From JBGPJM01 sp041485385 (GTDB lineage Bacteria > Planctomycetota > Phycisphaerae > Phycisphaerales > UBA1924), in NCBI GenBank assembly GCA_041485385.1, contig JBGPJM010000012.1:1-45719 (forward strand): 45,719 bases of DNA, read 5' to 3'. The notes beneath the pieces are model-generated. The model worked only from the letters and a program-made list of their open reading frames with translations, ran no database searches and was not told where the DNA came from. Shown piece after piece: positions 23,832 to 31,745 of the stretch; the first letter of the stretch is position 1, and every line of letters starts with the position of its first letter. A program made the translations under genes and the position numbers.

Positions 23832-26486
23832 ATGGACGAAAAGACGCGGGCACAGCCCGAAGCGCCGGTGGCGGGCACGGGGGAGGAGGAGAAGGGCGAG
23901 CCGGCGCGCAGCCGCGGCGCGGCGCTGCTGCACTGGGCGAAGTTCATCGCGCAGATCGTCGTGCCGATCGGGGTGGTGTGGCTGGTGTGGTTCGAGCTGA
24001 AGACGATCGACGTCCGCCAGACACGCGCGGCGTTGCACGAGGCGTCGCTGGGCCCGCTGGCGGCGGCGGTGCTGTCGGCGGGCCTGACCCTGGGGGTGAT
24101 GGGGCTCTACGACGTCGTGTCGTTCGGATCGACTCCGACGATGCGGGGGGGGCACCGGTGGCGTCTGGGGGTGCTGATCTTCGCGTGGACGAACTTCCTG
24201 ACTCTAGGGCCGATCGGGGGGCCCGCGCTGCGCCTGCTGTTCTACCGGCGGGCGGGGATGGAGCCGGGGGCGATCGTGCGCGGGCTGGGACGGATGTACG
24301 GGGCGATATTCACGGGGCTGGGGGGGTTCCTGCTGGCGTCGCTGGTGCCCCTGCCGGACGGGCTCAGCGCGGCGGTGAACGTGAGCCTGCGAGTGGCGAT
24401 GGCGGCGGCGCTGGCCATGGCGATGGCTCACGGGCTGCGGTTGGCGGCGTTGCGCGTGGGGAGGTTGCGCGCCGACGTGCCATCGGGAGCGACGGTGACG
24501 CGGCTGGTCGTGGTCGCGATGCTGGACTGGATAGGAGTGACCACGACGTTCTGCCTGGTGGCGAGGTCGCTGGGGATTCAGATGGCCATCCCCGACATCA
24601 TGAGGGCGCTGTTCCTCGGGCACGCGGCGGGGATGGCCAGCATGGTGCCGGGGGGACTGGGGAGCGCGGACCTGGTGTGGCACAACCTGATGGTGCGGGC
24701 GGGGACAGACGGGAGCGCGGCCGCGGCGTGCGTGCTCTTGTTCCGGGCGGTGTTCTACGTCCTGCCGTGGGTGACCTCGCTCCTGGTCATGTACACGATG
24801 TTCGCGGGGCGGAGCGACGCGGTGCTGAAGTGGCAGCGGCGGATCCTGGCCGCGGCGGCGGGGGTGAACGCGCTGGTGCTGCTGGCGAGCACGGCGACGC
24901 CGGCGGTGCGGGACAGGCTGAAGATCGTGAACGACATGCTGCCGCTTGACGCGGTAGAGGCGTCGCACGCGGTCGCGGTGGTGAGCGCGGGGATCATGCT
25001 GTTCCTGGTGCGGGGGCTGCTGCGGGGATACCGCGCGGCCTTCAGCACGGCGGTGGCAGCGCTGATCATGTCGGGGGTGGCGCACATCCTGAAGGGGGGC
25101 GACTACGAGGAGGCGGGGATCTGCGCGGGGATGCTGCTGCTGCTGCTGGGGGCCAGGAGGGCGTACACGAGGCGGGGGAGGATCCCGATCGGGTGGGAGC
25201 TGACCAGCGCGGCGGCCATCGGATCGTTCGCGTTCTTCTTCGTGGTGGGGATCACCGCGTACAACAAGGTGCCGTACCGCAGCGAGATGTGGACGAAGTT
25301 CTCGACGAAGGCGGAGGCGTCGCGGACGCTGCGGGGGGCGGCGCTGCTGGCGGGGGTGGGGCTGGTGTTCGTGCTGAGGCAGGCCCTGAGACCGGTGCGG
25401 CAGACGGTGATCGCGCCGCCGGAGGAGATCGACCGGGCGATGGCGTTCATGCGCGCGAGCGGAACGAGCGCGGCGCCCCTGACGGTCGCGTGCGGCGACA
25501 AGGGGGCGTGGTGGTGGCACCCGGGGGACGGCGCGGGCGAGCCGGCCGGGCTGGCGGTGTACCAGCGGCGCTCGGACAAGATGATCATCCTGGGGGACCC
25601 GGTGCTCGGGGCCGGGGGCGGTGCGCCGGGGCTGCTGGCGGCGCTGCAGGCGTTCGCGGACTCAGAGGACCTGGACCCGGTGTTCTACCAGGTGAGCGAG
25701 CGGTGGATGGCGCCGCTGCACGAGTTCGGGTACACGTTCTTCAAGCTGGGGGAGGAGGCGGTGGTCGATGTTCGGACGTTCACGCTGGAGGGAGCGCCGG
25801 CGCACGGGTACCGCAAGACCATCAGACGAGTGGAGCAGGCGGGGGTGAAGTTCGAGGTCATCTCGCCGCCGCACTCCGACGAGGTGATCGCGAAGGCTCG
25901 CGACGTGAGCGACGCGTGGCTGAGGGAGAAGGGAGTCGGAGAGATGCAGTTCTCGCTGGGGTACTTCTCACCGGCGTACCTCCAGCGGTGCCCCCTGGCG
26001 GTGGCCAGGGATGGCTCGGAACAGATCGTGGGGTTCCTGAACGTCCTCTGCACGCGCCCCGGGGGCGAGGTGACATTCGACCTGATGAGGACCAAGGGCG
26101 GGGTCGCGGACGGGCTGATGGAGTACCTCATGCTGCGGACCATGGAGTGGTCGCGCAACCAGGGGTACGCGGCAGTCAACCTGGGGATGTCGCCACTCTA
26201 CGACGTGGGGATGTACCGATCCGCGTTCGCGAAGGAGCGGCTGGCCCGGACGCTCTTCGAGCACGGGGAGCGGATCTACAACTACCGCGGCCTGCACCAG
26301 TTCAAGGACAAGTTCAGGCCGGTGTGGGAGCCGCGGTTCATGGCGTACCAGCGTCCGTGGGAGTGGCCGTCCAGCGTGCTGGCGGCGACGTCGCTGATCC
26401 GGGCGGGATCGCCCGCGGATCGGCGGAGGATCGAGGAGGCGAGGATGGGCAGGAGTGTCAGCGATGGCGATGGGATGACGGGGTGA
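23832..26486 (+). CDS. mprF: MprF-like phosphatidylglycerol lysyltransferase/flippase
   Basis: An 884-residue membrane protein. The first ~525 residues carry about 13-14 membrane helices, with the flippase-type motifs GPIGGPALRLLFYRRAG and GLGSADLVWHNL. The C-terminal ~340 residues form the GNAT-like aminoacyl-tRNA-dependent lipid synthase domain (DUF2156), seen in MIILGDPVLG, GFLNVLCTRPGGEVTFDLMR and AAVNLGMSPLYDVG. The fusion is normal for MprF, which transfers Lys (or Ala) from tRNA to phosphatidylglycerol and flips the product, giving resistance to cationic peptides. It is followed 66 bp later by a small membrane protein. Confidence 0.92.
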   Translation: MDEKTRAQPEAPVAGTGEEEKGEPARSRGAALLHWAKFIAQIVVPIGVVWLVWFELKTIDVRQTRAALHEASLGPLAAAVLSAGLTLGVMGLYDVVSFGSTPTMRGGHRWRLGVLIFAWTNFLTLGPIGGPALRLLFYRRAGMEPGAIVRGLGRMYGAIFTGLGGFLLASLVPLPDGLSAAVNVSLRVAMAAALAMAMAHGLRLAALRVGRLRADVPSGATVTRLVVVAMLDWIGVTTTFCLVARSLGIQMAIPDIMRALFLGHAAGMASMVPGGLGSADLVWHNLMVRAGTDGSAAAACVLLFRAVFYVLPWVTSLLVMYTMFAGRSDAVLKWQRRILAAAAGVNALVLLASTATPAVRDRLKIVNDMLPLDAVEASHAVAVVSAGIMLFLVRGLLRGYRAAFSTAVAALIMSGVAHILKGGDYEEAGICAGMLLLLLGARRAYTRRGRIPIGWELTSAAAIGSFAFFFVVGITAYNKVPYRSEMWTKFSTKAEASRTLRGAALLAGVGLVFVLRQALRPVRQTVIAPPEEIDRAMAFMRASGTSAAPLTVACGDKGAWWWHPGDGAGEPAGLAVYQRRSDKMIILGDPVLGAGGGAPGLLAALQAFADSEDLDPVFYQVSERWMAPLHEFGYTFFKLGEEAVVDVRTFTLEGAPAHGYRKTIRRVEQAGVKFEVISPPHSDEVIAKARDVSDAWLREKGVGEMQFSLGYFSPAYLQRCPLAVARDGSEQIVGFLNVLCTRPGGEVTFDLMRTKGGVADGLMEYLMLRTMEWSRNQGYAAVNLGMSPLYDVGMYRSAFAKERLARTLFEHGERIYNYRGLHQFKDKFRPVWEPRFMAYQRPWEWPSSVLAATSLIRAGSPADRRRIEEARMGRSVSDGDGMTG

Positions 26487-26552
26487 CGAGAATGGAGTGT
26501 TCAGGCGCGGGATCGACCCCGGTCGCACGCGCCATCGCAGAAGGAGCGCCGG

Positions 26553-26921
26553 ATGTACGAGCATCGCAGGCAGCCGCTGATCCCGCTGGCGGAGTTCGCG
26601 CGGCGGATGGGGTGGAACGCCGCGTGCGCCCTGCTGCTCATGGCGGTGTCGCTGAGCGGGGGCGCCTGCGGGTATCACTGGCTGGCGCAGATGGGGTGGA
26701 TGGATTCACTGCACAACGCCGCCATGGTCCTGACGGCGATGGGGCCGGTGGAGAAGATGCCGTCGGCGGCGGCGAAGCTGTTCGAGACGGCCTATGCGCT
26801 CTTCAGCGCGGCGGTGTTCCTGACAACGTTCACACTCCTGGTGGCGCCGCTGGCGCACCGGTTCCTGCACCGGTTCCATCTCGCGGCCGATGAGGAACAG
26901 GAACCAGGCGCGAGCCGCTGA
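26553..26921 (+). CDS. Conserved two-to-three-TM membrane protein
   Basis: A 122-residue protein with two or three helices: an N-terminal one (AACALLLMAVSLSGGACGYHWL) and a C-terminal one (LFETAYALFSAAVFLTTFTLLV), separated by a loop with WMDSLHNAAMVLTAMGPVEKMP. The MGPV loop flanked by helices resembles an ion-channel pore region, and the closing HRFLHRFHL is found in a widespread uncharacterised family. AAGGAG lies seven bases before the ATG. It follows mprF on the same strand and may be co-transcribed. Confidence 0.7.
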   Translation: MYEHRRQPLIPLAEFARRMGWNAACALLLMAVSLSGGACGYHWLAQMGWMDSLHNAAMVLTAMGPVEKMPSAAAKLFETAYALFSAAVFLTTFTLLVAPLAHRFLHRFHLAADEEQEPGASR

Positions 26922-27033
26922 CGCGATAGACTCGGGCGCCGCCGCGCCGTCTCAGTATCACGTCCAACCTGTAGAACGAGCGGCAGAACGGGCCGCTCAG
27001 CCGCTCTGCCCCCTGCCGCCCGGCACGCCACCT

Positions 27034-27738
27034 ATGCCCGACCTCTCCCGCATCCAGGCCCTCTCCTTCGACTGCTACGGCACCCTCATCGATTGGGAAA
27101 TCGGCATCCTCAAGGCCATCCGGCCCGTCCTCAGCGTCCGCGGCATCCGGGCCGATGACGCCGATCTGCTGCGCCTCTTCGCCCGCCTCGAGGCCGAGCA
27201 GGAGACCGGCTCGTACCAGCCCTACCGCGACGTGCTCCACCGCGTCATGGTCGGCATCGGCGCACACTTCGGCGTCGAGTTCCAGGAGCGCGAGCGCGAT
27301 CGCCTGGTCGAGTCCATCGCCCGCTGGGAGCCGTTCCCCGACACCGTCGCGGCCCTCGAGCGCCTCCATCTGAGGACACCGTCGCACCCCAAACTCGTCG
27401 TCTGCTCCAACATCGATGACGATCTGTTCCAGGCGACCTACGGCAAGCTCGGCATTCCCCTCGACCGGATCGTCACCGCCGAATACTGCCGCAGCTACAA
27501 GCCCGACCCACGCCACTTCCGCGTCGCCCTCGCCCTGCTGGGTCTCCCGCCCGACCGCGTCCTCCACGTCGCCGAGAGCCTCCGCCACGATATCGCCCCC
27601 GCCAAGGCCCTGGGCATGCCCACCGTCTGGGTCAACCGCCACAAGCACCGCCCGGGCCCCAGCGCCAGCGGCTCGGGCGACGCCGTGCCGGACCTGGAGG
27701 TGCCGGACCTGAAGTCGTTGGCGGAGTTGATCCGTTGA
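27034..27738 (+). CDS. HAD-superfamily hydrolase (haloacid dehalogenase-like)
   Basis: A 234-residue HAD hydrolase. Motif I is SFDCYGTLIDWE with nucleophile Asp13, motif II is VVCSNIDDD, motif III Lys is in YKPDPRHF, and motif IV is LHVAESLRHDI. In motif I the second acid (DxD) is Cys14-Tyr15, the pattern of type II 2-haloacid dehalogenases rather than phosphatases, although in motif IV the usual Asp pair is shifted. The substrate is unknown. No Shine-Dalgarno is clear. Codon use (strongly C-ending) resembles thrS and differs from the neighbouring mprF. Confidence 0.85.
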   Translation: MPDLSRIQALSFDCYGTLIDWEIGILKAIRPVLSVRGIRADDADLLRLFARLEAEQETGSYQPYRDVLHRVMVGIGAHFGVEFQERERDRLVESIARWEPFPDTVAALERLHLRTPSHPKLVVCSNIDDDLFQATYGKLGIPLDRIVTAEYCRSYKPDPRHFRVALALLGLPPDRVLHVAESLRHDIAPAKALGMPTVWVNRHKHRPGPSASGSGDAVPDLEVPDLKSLAELIR

Positions 27739-27801
27739 ACGGTGAGCCAGAGGCATCGTGCCGCGGACGCGACGGACGCGGCGCGCACGCCCGGGGGGCG
27801 A

Positions 27802-28074
27802 TTATCGGCGTCCGGCGCGGCGGCTGAGACGCTGAAAGAACGAAAGCTTGAGCAGGACGCTCCCCACCACCATCGGGATGATGCCCACCGCGCCGACGAG
27901 AGCGAAATGGGTCATCCGGGCGGACGCGCCCGCCTCGGCATTCGCCGGCTGGTTGAGAGGATCGTTCACCGCGCCCTGGTAGAGCGAGGCGAGCGCCAGC
28001 AGCGCATTGCCCAGCCCATACAGGATCACGCCGGCGCCGGCCAGCAGAAGAACTGTCCCGATGACGGCCCGCAT
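27802..28074 (-). CDS. Small two-TM membrane protein
   Basis: A 90-residue protein with two helices, VIGTVLLLAGAGVILYGLGNALLAL and HFALVGAVGIIPMVVGSVLLKL, separated by a hydrophilic loop of about 30 residues, ending in a basic tail (FFQRLSRRAGRR). The ATG at 28074 is preferred; a TTG at 28083 would add three residues. No family recognised. Confidence 0.6.
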   Translation of the reverse strand: MRAVIGTVLLLAGAGVILYGLGNALLALASLYQGAVNDPLNQPANAEAGASARMTHFALVGAVGIIPMVVGSVLLKLSFFQRLSRRAGRR

Positions 28075-28109
28075 GGCTGACAATATGCCGCCGGCCCAAG
28101 GGTGGCCCT

Positions 28110-29231
28110 TCAGAGCCGCCGCAGCCGCTTGCGGACCGCACGCACCGTGTGCCGGAGCCGCGCCGCCAGGATCGAGCCGGCGCTGAGCCCGCGGGCGCCC
28201 GCATCAGGCGGCGGCGGGTGCGGCGGCATCGCCAGGGAGGGATTCCAGACGGCCCTGAGCGATCGCCACGCCGGCTCGTACCGGTGCACATCGAGACAGT
28301 CATAGTCCCGCGGCAGAACGGCGTGATCGCAGCCGGGGCAGATGACGGCGTCGTGCGTGCCGCCGTCCGCGGGCCAGGGGAGCGCCGACCCGCACCTCAG
28401 GCAGCGCCGCTCGCGGACGATGCGTTCCTTGGCCAGGCCATAGCTGCTCCAGATGAGAGCAACACACAGCAACGCCGCGGGGATCGCGATCGCCGCATCG
28501 GCCAGGCCGGGGTTGAACACATTCGTCAGGGCGACCAGCGGCACCCAGCCGGCCGCGACCACCAGCGCGATGACCGCCATGATGTGCTCACGAAGGACGA
28601 GGCGCTCGGCCGCGCCGGCCACGAGGCGGTCCTGCTCGCGCCGCGCCATCGCAACGCATGGAAGGTCGTCCAGGTCGACCGGCGACCAATGCGGAACCGG
28701 GCGCGGGAGCTCCACGGCCACGGGCGGGTAGCGCCGAAGGGTGCGCGCCCGGGCGTTCTGAAGGGCCTCGAGGCAGCCCGTTGGCGGGTGGTACATGCCC
28801 AGGTTGAAGGGAGAGGCGCAGCGCGGGCAGGTACCGCCGCCGGTCCCATCGGTGAGCGTCTCCAGCAGAGACAGCCCGCAGTGAAAGCAGCGCCGGCGCT
28901 CCACGATCAGCCCGGCCTGGAACTGCACCCGAAGAGCGTACCAGGCCAGCCACGCGCCAAGCACGGCGAGGACATCGACAAGCTCCCGCCAGGCGAAGAG
29001 GCCGCCGTACTCCCAGGGCGTCCAGAGCGCGACGGCCTCGTTGGTCGCAAGCGCGGCGAGAATGACGCCGCAGAAGATCATCAGCTCCCGTTCGTGCGGA
29101 ACCCGTCGGCGGCACAGCCGCACCGCCGAGCGCCGAACAGCCCGATCGAAATCGGCCCCGGTGGCATGGACCGACGGCGCAACCGCGGTCGGCGGAAGCT
29201 CAAGAATCGGCCGCTCAGGAGAGACTTCCAT
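28110..29231 (-). CDS. Membrane protein with two zinc ribbons
   Basis: A 373-residue protein. Two helices near residues 50-100 (MIFCGVILAALATNEAVAL and DVLAVLGAWLAWYALRV) precede a zinc ribbon, CFHCG...CPRC (about 116-140). Two more helices (IMAVIALVVAAGWVPLVAL, IAIPAALLCVALIWSSYG) precede a second ribbon, CLRCG...CPGC (about 280-305). The duplicated arrangement (two helices, then a ribbon) suggests an internal duplication. The C-terminal tail is basic. Function unknown; similar zinc-ribbon membrane proteins occur in this window at 44548. Confidence 0.75.
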   Translation of the reverse strand: MEVSPERPILELPPTAVAPSVHATGADFDRAVRRSAVRLCRRRVPHERELMIFCGVILAALATNEAVALWTPWEYGGLFAWRELVDVLAVLGAWLAWYALRVQFQAGLIVERRRCFHCGLSLLETLTDGTGGGTCPRCASPFNLGMYHPPTGCLEALQNARARTLRRYPPVAVELPRPVPHWSPVDLDDLPCVAMARREQDRLVAGAAERLVLREHIMAVIALVVAAGWVPLVALTNVFNPGLADAAIAIPAALLCVALIWSSYGLAKERIVRERRCLRCGSALPWPADGGTHDAVICPGCDHAVLPRDYDCLDVHRYEPAWRSLRAVWNPSLAMPPHPPPPDAGARGLSAGSILAARLRHTVRAVRKRLRRL

Positions 29232-29690
29232 TGACCCCGCCTCACGTCGGCAACACCCAACATGATCGTTGGCCTGTCATCGGGGGCGGGGGGGGCGGTC
29301 CCGAGAAGCGGAGGTCCCTGGCCAAGGGGAATCGCGGCAACCCGGGCACCCGCGGCCACCGCGGCAAGGAGGTACCCAAGACGGGGTAGGTCCTGTTTGC
29401 GCGCCAAATCAGGGTAATAGGTGCAGATTCTCTTGCGATTTCGCGGCCCAGGCGTAGAGTGGGTAAGGGCCCAGGGCTTAGTTAGGGCCTAAGGCCTGAC
29501 TGACCGGGGGGGGACGGGATGGGGACACACGACAACAGACGATGCGCACCGGAAGGCGGCTCCCCTTCCCACTGCTTGCTGCTTTCTGCTCGCTGCTTAC
29601 TACTCGCGCGTGCGCGCACATATTGGCGGGTGCTAACCGCATCAAGTCACGCCGCCACAACCACTTACAGCGAAAAGCACACCACGGAGA

Positions 29691-29790
29691 AGTCGCAAAA
29701 AGTCGCAAAAAGTCGACGAAAGTCAACGGAAGTCGAAGAAAGTCGCGCCGAAGTCAACGCAACCCGCTCGGAAGTCGCGCCAAGTCGGCG
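29691..29790. repeat. Decamer tandem array, AGTCGnnnAA type
   Basis: From 29691 to 29750 the sequence is an exact 10-bp register of AGTCG-type units (AGTCGCAAAA twice, then AGTCGACGAA, AGTCAACGGA, AGTCGAAGAA, AGTCGCGCCG), continuing with one-base slips to about 29790. The period equals one helical turn. It begins 22 bases after the CGCCACAACCACTTACA motif. Confidence 0.85.
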
Positions 29791-30047
29791 GAACCGGGAG
29801 ATTGGGACCGAACTCTGGTCGCGCCCTGCGCACTTCAGGGTTCCGACGTGCACAAACGGGCCAGATCGCACACAACATCTTGCAAATCAACAACCTACAA
29901 GCGTTCACTCCGCCGGAGGATGTCCAAAACTCTCAAAAACTCTCGACGTTTGGTTCTGCCCCTTCCCCACGTCCCCGCGTCCTCCTCCCCGCGCCCTCCG
30001 CGCCTCCGCAAGAGCTGCTTTCAGGGTGGGCGCACAGCCGGCGGCCC

Positions 30048-30115
30048 AAAAAACCTCAAAAAACTCCAAAAAACTCACCCGAAACCTCACGAAACTGGGG
30101 TGAAACCTCAAAAAA
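30048..30115. repeat. Helically phased A-tracts
   Basis: A6 tracts start at 30048, 30058 and 30068, and A3 to A6 tracts follow at 30082, 30092, 30103 and 30110. CCTC or CTCC fills the gaps, as in the array at 102-210. The strict 10-bp spacing predicts curved DNA just downstream of the scoA stop. Confidence 0.8.
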
Positions 30116-30165
30116 CTCAGCCCGAACCCCGCCGAACCGGGCGAAACCCTTCCCCCCTTCGGTGC

Positions 30166-30987
30166 CTACCCCTTCCTCACCGTCCTCTGCTCGATCCGCC
30201 TCTCGCTCACCGTCTGCACGACCCGGTTCACATAGTTCCCCGGCGTGTGCACCTGGTCCGGCTCGATCGCCCCCGCCGGCACGATCTGGTCAACCTCGGC
30301 GATGACGAACGCCGCCGCGGCGGCCATCATGGGGTTGAAGTTCCGCGCGGTCTTGCGGTACACGAGGTTCCCGAACCCGTCGGCCTTGTGCGCCTTGACG
30401 AGCGCCAGGTCCGCGTACAGCCCGGTCTCGAGAACGTACTCGCGCCGGTGCGCATGCCCCGGGTCCCGCGGCCGGACTCGCGGCTCCATCGCCGCGTACG
30501 TCCCCGTCGTCGCCGTCGGCGTCCGGTTCTGGTGCTCCGTGTCCTCGCTGGGGCGGTAGAACTCGCGGATCTCCTTCCCCGCGGCCACGGGCGTGCCGAC
30601 TCCCGTGGCGGTGTAGAACGCCGGGATCCCCGCGCCTCCGGCGCGGATCCGCTCGGCCAGCGTCCCCTGCGGGTTAAACTCGACCTCGAGCTCGCCCCCG
30701 AGGAACTGCCTCTCGAAGATCGCGTTCTCGCCGACGTAGCTGGAGACCATCTTCCTGATCTGGCGCGTCTGCAGCAGCAGCCCCAGGCCGAAGTCGTCGA
30801 CCCCGGCGTTGTTGGAGATGCAGGTCAGGCCCTTGACGCCCGTGTCTCGCAGCGCGCGGATGAGGTGCTCCGGGATCCCGCAGAGCCCGAACCCCCCCAC
30901 CATCACCGTGATCGCGTCGCGGATGACGCCGCTCTGGCGGAGGTCCGCCATCGCGTCGCCGGCCGTCTTCTGGACCTTGTTCACCAT
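30166..30987 (-). CDS. scoA: 3-oxoacid CoA-transferase subunit A
   Basis: A 273-residue alpha subunit. The family motifs are VMVGGFGLCGIPEHLI, SNNAGVDDFGLGLLL, QFLGGELEVEFNPQGTLAERIRAGGAGIPAFYT and YADLALVKAHKADGFGNLVYRKTARNFNP. Typical subunits have about 235 residues. The excess is an insertion of about 36 residues between GKEIREF and REYVLETGL (YRPSEDTEHQNRTP...PGHAHR), where relatives have only two to five residues. Subunit B is 6.4 kb away at 23087 on the same strand and not adjacent. It starts 14 bases after the nrdR stop, so it should be co-transcribed with nrdR. Confidence 0.93.
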   Translation of the reverse strand: MVNKVQKTAGDAMADLRQSGVIRDAITVMVGGFGLCGIPEHLIRALRDTGVKGLTCISNNAGVDDFGLGLLLQTRQIRKMVSSYVGENAIFERQFLGGELEVEFNPQGTLAERIRAGGAGIPAFYTATGVGTPVAAGKEIREFYRPSEDTEHQNRTPTATTGTYAAMEPRVRPRDPGHAHRREYVLETGLYADLALVKAHKADGFGNLVYRKTARNFNPMMAAAAAFVIAEVDQIVPAGAIEPDQVHTPGNYVNRVVQTVSERRIEQRTVRKG

Positions 30988-31001
30988 CGGGCGTCACTCC
31001 C

Positions 31002-31490
31002 TCAGAACAGCTTCGCCTGGTCCTTCACGTCCTTCACGCGGCTGTCGAGGTCCTTGATCTCCTCGATGATCTCGCCCGCGCTGTTGAACTGGTGGTACTC
31101 GCTGGCGTAGCGGATATACGCCACCTCGTCCATGTCGCGGAGGCGGCGCATGACCTTGACCCCGATCTCGCGTGAGGGAACCTCGCGGTCGTACTCCCGG
31201 TGGACCTCTTCCTCGACCTCGTCGACGACCCGGGCCTTGGCCTCCTCGGGGATGGGGCGCTTGCCGCACGCCGCCGTGATGCCCCGGAGGATGTTGTCGC
31301 GGTTGAAGGGCACGTGCGTACCGTCGCGCTTGATGACCATCAGCCGGGCGGATTCCTCCACCCGCTCGTACGTGGTGAACCGCTTCTCGCACTTCAGGCA
31401 CTGGCGCCGGCGCCGGACGACCCGCCCCGCCTCGCTGGCGCGGCTGTCGATGACCTTGTCGTCGTTGTGCCCGCAGTAGGGACAGATCAC
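31002..31490 (-). CDS. nrdR: Transcriptional repressor NrdR
   Basis: A 162-residue NrdR. The N-terminal zinc ribbon uses C3, C6, C31 and C34 (MICPYCG, CLKCEKRF), and RRRRQCLKC provides DNA contacts. The ATP-cone follows (MVIKRDGTHVPFNRDNILRGI, then RLRDMDEVAYIRYASEY). NrdR senses ATP/dATP and represses ribonucleotide reductase genes. The start is GTG at 31490, which places the ribbon at the very N-terminus as in all homologues. No ribonucleotide reductase gene is in the window. Confidence 0.97.
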   Translation of the reverse strand: MICPYCGHNDDKVIDSRASEAGRVVRRRRQCLKCEKRFTTYERVEESARLMVIKRDGTHVPFNRDNILRGITAACGKRPIPEEAKARVVDEVEEEVHREYDREVPSREIGVKVMRRLRDMDEVAYIRYASEYHQFNSAGEIIEEIKDLDSRVKDVKDQAKLF

Positions 31491-31620
31491 GCGTCGGACC
31501 TCGCGGCCTCGTGGGGGTGGGGGGGGGAGAACGGAGATGCCAGCAGGGGATTGGGCCGGGGATTCCCGCCGGGTACAAGCGGTGGTATGGTGACCGGTCT
31601 TGGCGGGCGCGTCAAACCGG

Positions 31621-31680
31621 AAAAACGACAGCCCCGGCCGGCACCGGTTCCCCTTACGGAAAACGGGCGACGGTCGGGGC
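31621..31680 (-). terminator. Probable terminator after the secretin-domain gene
   Basis: On the minus strand GCCCCGACC (31680-31672) pairs with GGCCGGGGC (31639-31631) around an inner hairpin CCGTTTTCC-gtaa-GGGGAACCGG, followed by TGTCGTTTTT. It begins 65 bases after the stop at 31746. The outer stem has one mismatch. Confidence 0.5.
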
Positions 31681-31745
31681 TTGGGAACGCGCCGGTGCGT
31701 GCTCGGCGTGCAGAACGAAGTCGACGCCGCGGCGGCCAGAAATGC

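Larger units (their letters stand above)
29232..30165. other. Gene-free region with several short-period repeats
   Basis: No credible gene is seen across these 934 bp. It holds a pyrimidine-rich stretch with CTGCTT/CTGCTC repeats (29568-29602), an alternating purine-pyrimidine run (GCGCGTGCGCGC, 29608-29619), the 17-bp motif shared with the window start (29653-29669), a decamer array (29691-29790), a second weaker array (29925-29955) and phased A6 tracts (30048-30115). Several open frames cross it, but their composition follows the repeats. Confidence 0.65.

Noticed and set aside
29542..31110. 522-codon plus-strand open frame across the repeat gap
   Set aside because: It reads through the decamer array and then antisense to scoA; composition is repeat-driven.
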